From: Ophiothrix spiculata
Taxonomy: Eukaryota; Echinodermata; Ophiuroidea; Amphilepidida; Ophiotrichidae
Reading direction: 5' to 3' (one strand)
DNA: 28,868 nucleotides
Assembly (NCBI GenBank): GCA_000969725.1
Contig: JXSR01S002555.1
The notes below the pieces were generated by a model that ran no database searches, was not told the DNA's origin, and saw only the letters and a list, made by a program, of their open reading frames with translations. The translations under genes were made by a program, and so were the position numbers. Shown here piece by piece: positions 28,725 through 28,868 of the stretch (the first letter of the stretch is position 1; each line of letters opens with the position of its first letter).

Positions 28725-28868
28725 GTGTCTTGAAAGGATGCAGAGCCCTCCTATGTTCGATCTAATTACTTGTAAGAGATTTCAGTCTCAGATAACACCT
28801 GCAGTAGCTAACTCTACGCTGGAAATTCTTTTTGAACAGATGTTTGAAAACCTATCAAAAAGTACTTT
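28725..28868. repeat. 144-bp exact direct duplication, copy 2, cut by window end
   Basis: Identical to 26782-26925, 1,943 bp away. The right limit is not visible. Confidence 0.85.

Noticed and set aside
1-28868. CRISPR arrays, rRNA genes, bacterial operons, viral genes
   Set aside because: No regularly spaced short repeats, no rRNA-like sequence and no polymerase, integrase, capsid or transposase coding region was found.

Overview
This is AT-rich (roughly two-thirds A+T) eukaryotic DNA with spliced genes, tRNA-derived SINE sequence and very many short inverted-repeat elements. There are no bacterial operons. The mix of a metazoan ATR gene, a metazoan MTMR10/12-type myotubularin gene, and a SINE with a CCTTGGGCAAG-type core suggests a marine invertebrate, most likely a deuterostome such as an echinoderm or hemichordate. 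The species cannot be fixed from the sequence.

Left end (1-3.2 kb, plus strand): the 3' end of the ATR checkpoint kinase gene. Two coding exons join in phase: 1164-1275 (VLKTF...NEK) and 2633-2806, which encodes the FATC domain and the stop. The exon expected just before them is represented at 156-364 only by two decayed tandem copies of its 3' end, so the intact exon should lie left of the window. The FATC exon is likewise followed by three decayed tandem copies of itself (2817-3180). This repeated 'exon echo' pattern is the most unusual thing in the window.

Middle (3.3-22 kb): mostly non-coding. It holds a few weak candidate plus-strand exons (3896-3957 with 4180-4216, 4651-4751, 5218-5340, 9445-9544) whose protein I cannot name, a SINE, and a dense set of MITE-like elements and foldbacks with clear terminal inverted repeats. 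Several occur twice: 4748/8859, 5412/27686 and 7288/10809. One family at 6537, 11986 and 20453 shares TGTGAC ends and an internal AAGGTGTCATTTTAA motif.

Right part (22.6-25.05 kb, minus strand): the last two coding exons of an MTMR10/MTMR12-like pseudophosphatase, converging on ATR. The 3' UTR probably extends leftward; possible polyadenylation signals are at 20961, 17935 and 14854. Upstream exons must lie right of 25,045 and probably beyond the window. The final 3.8 kb is probably intronic and holds an inverted copy of the 5412 element and an exact 144-bp duplication.

The two named genes act in unrelated processes (DNA-damage signalling and phosphoinositide/membrane traffic). Their convergent layout is only a neighbourhood fact.
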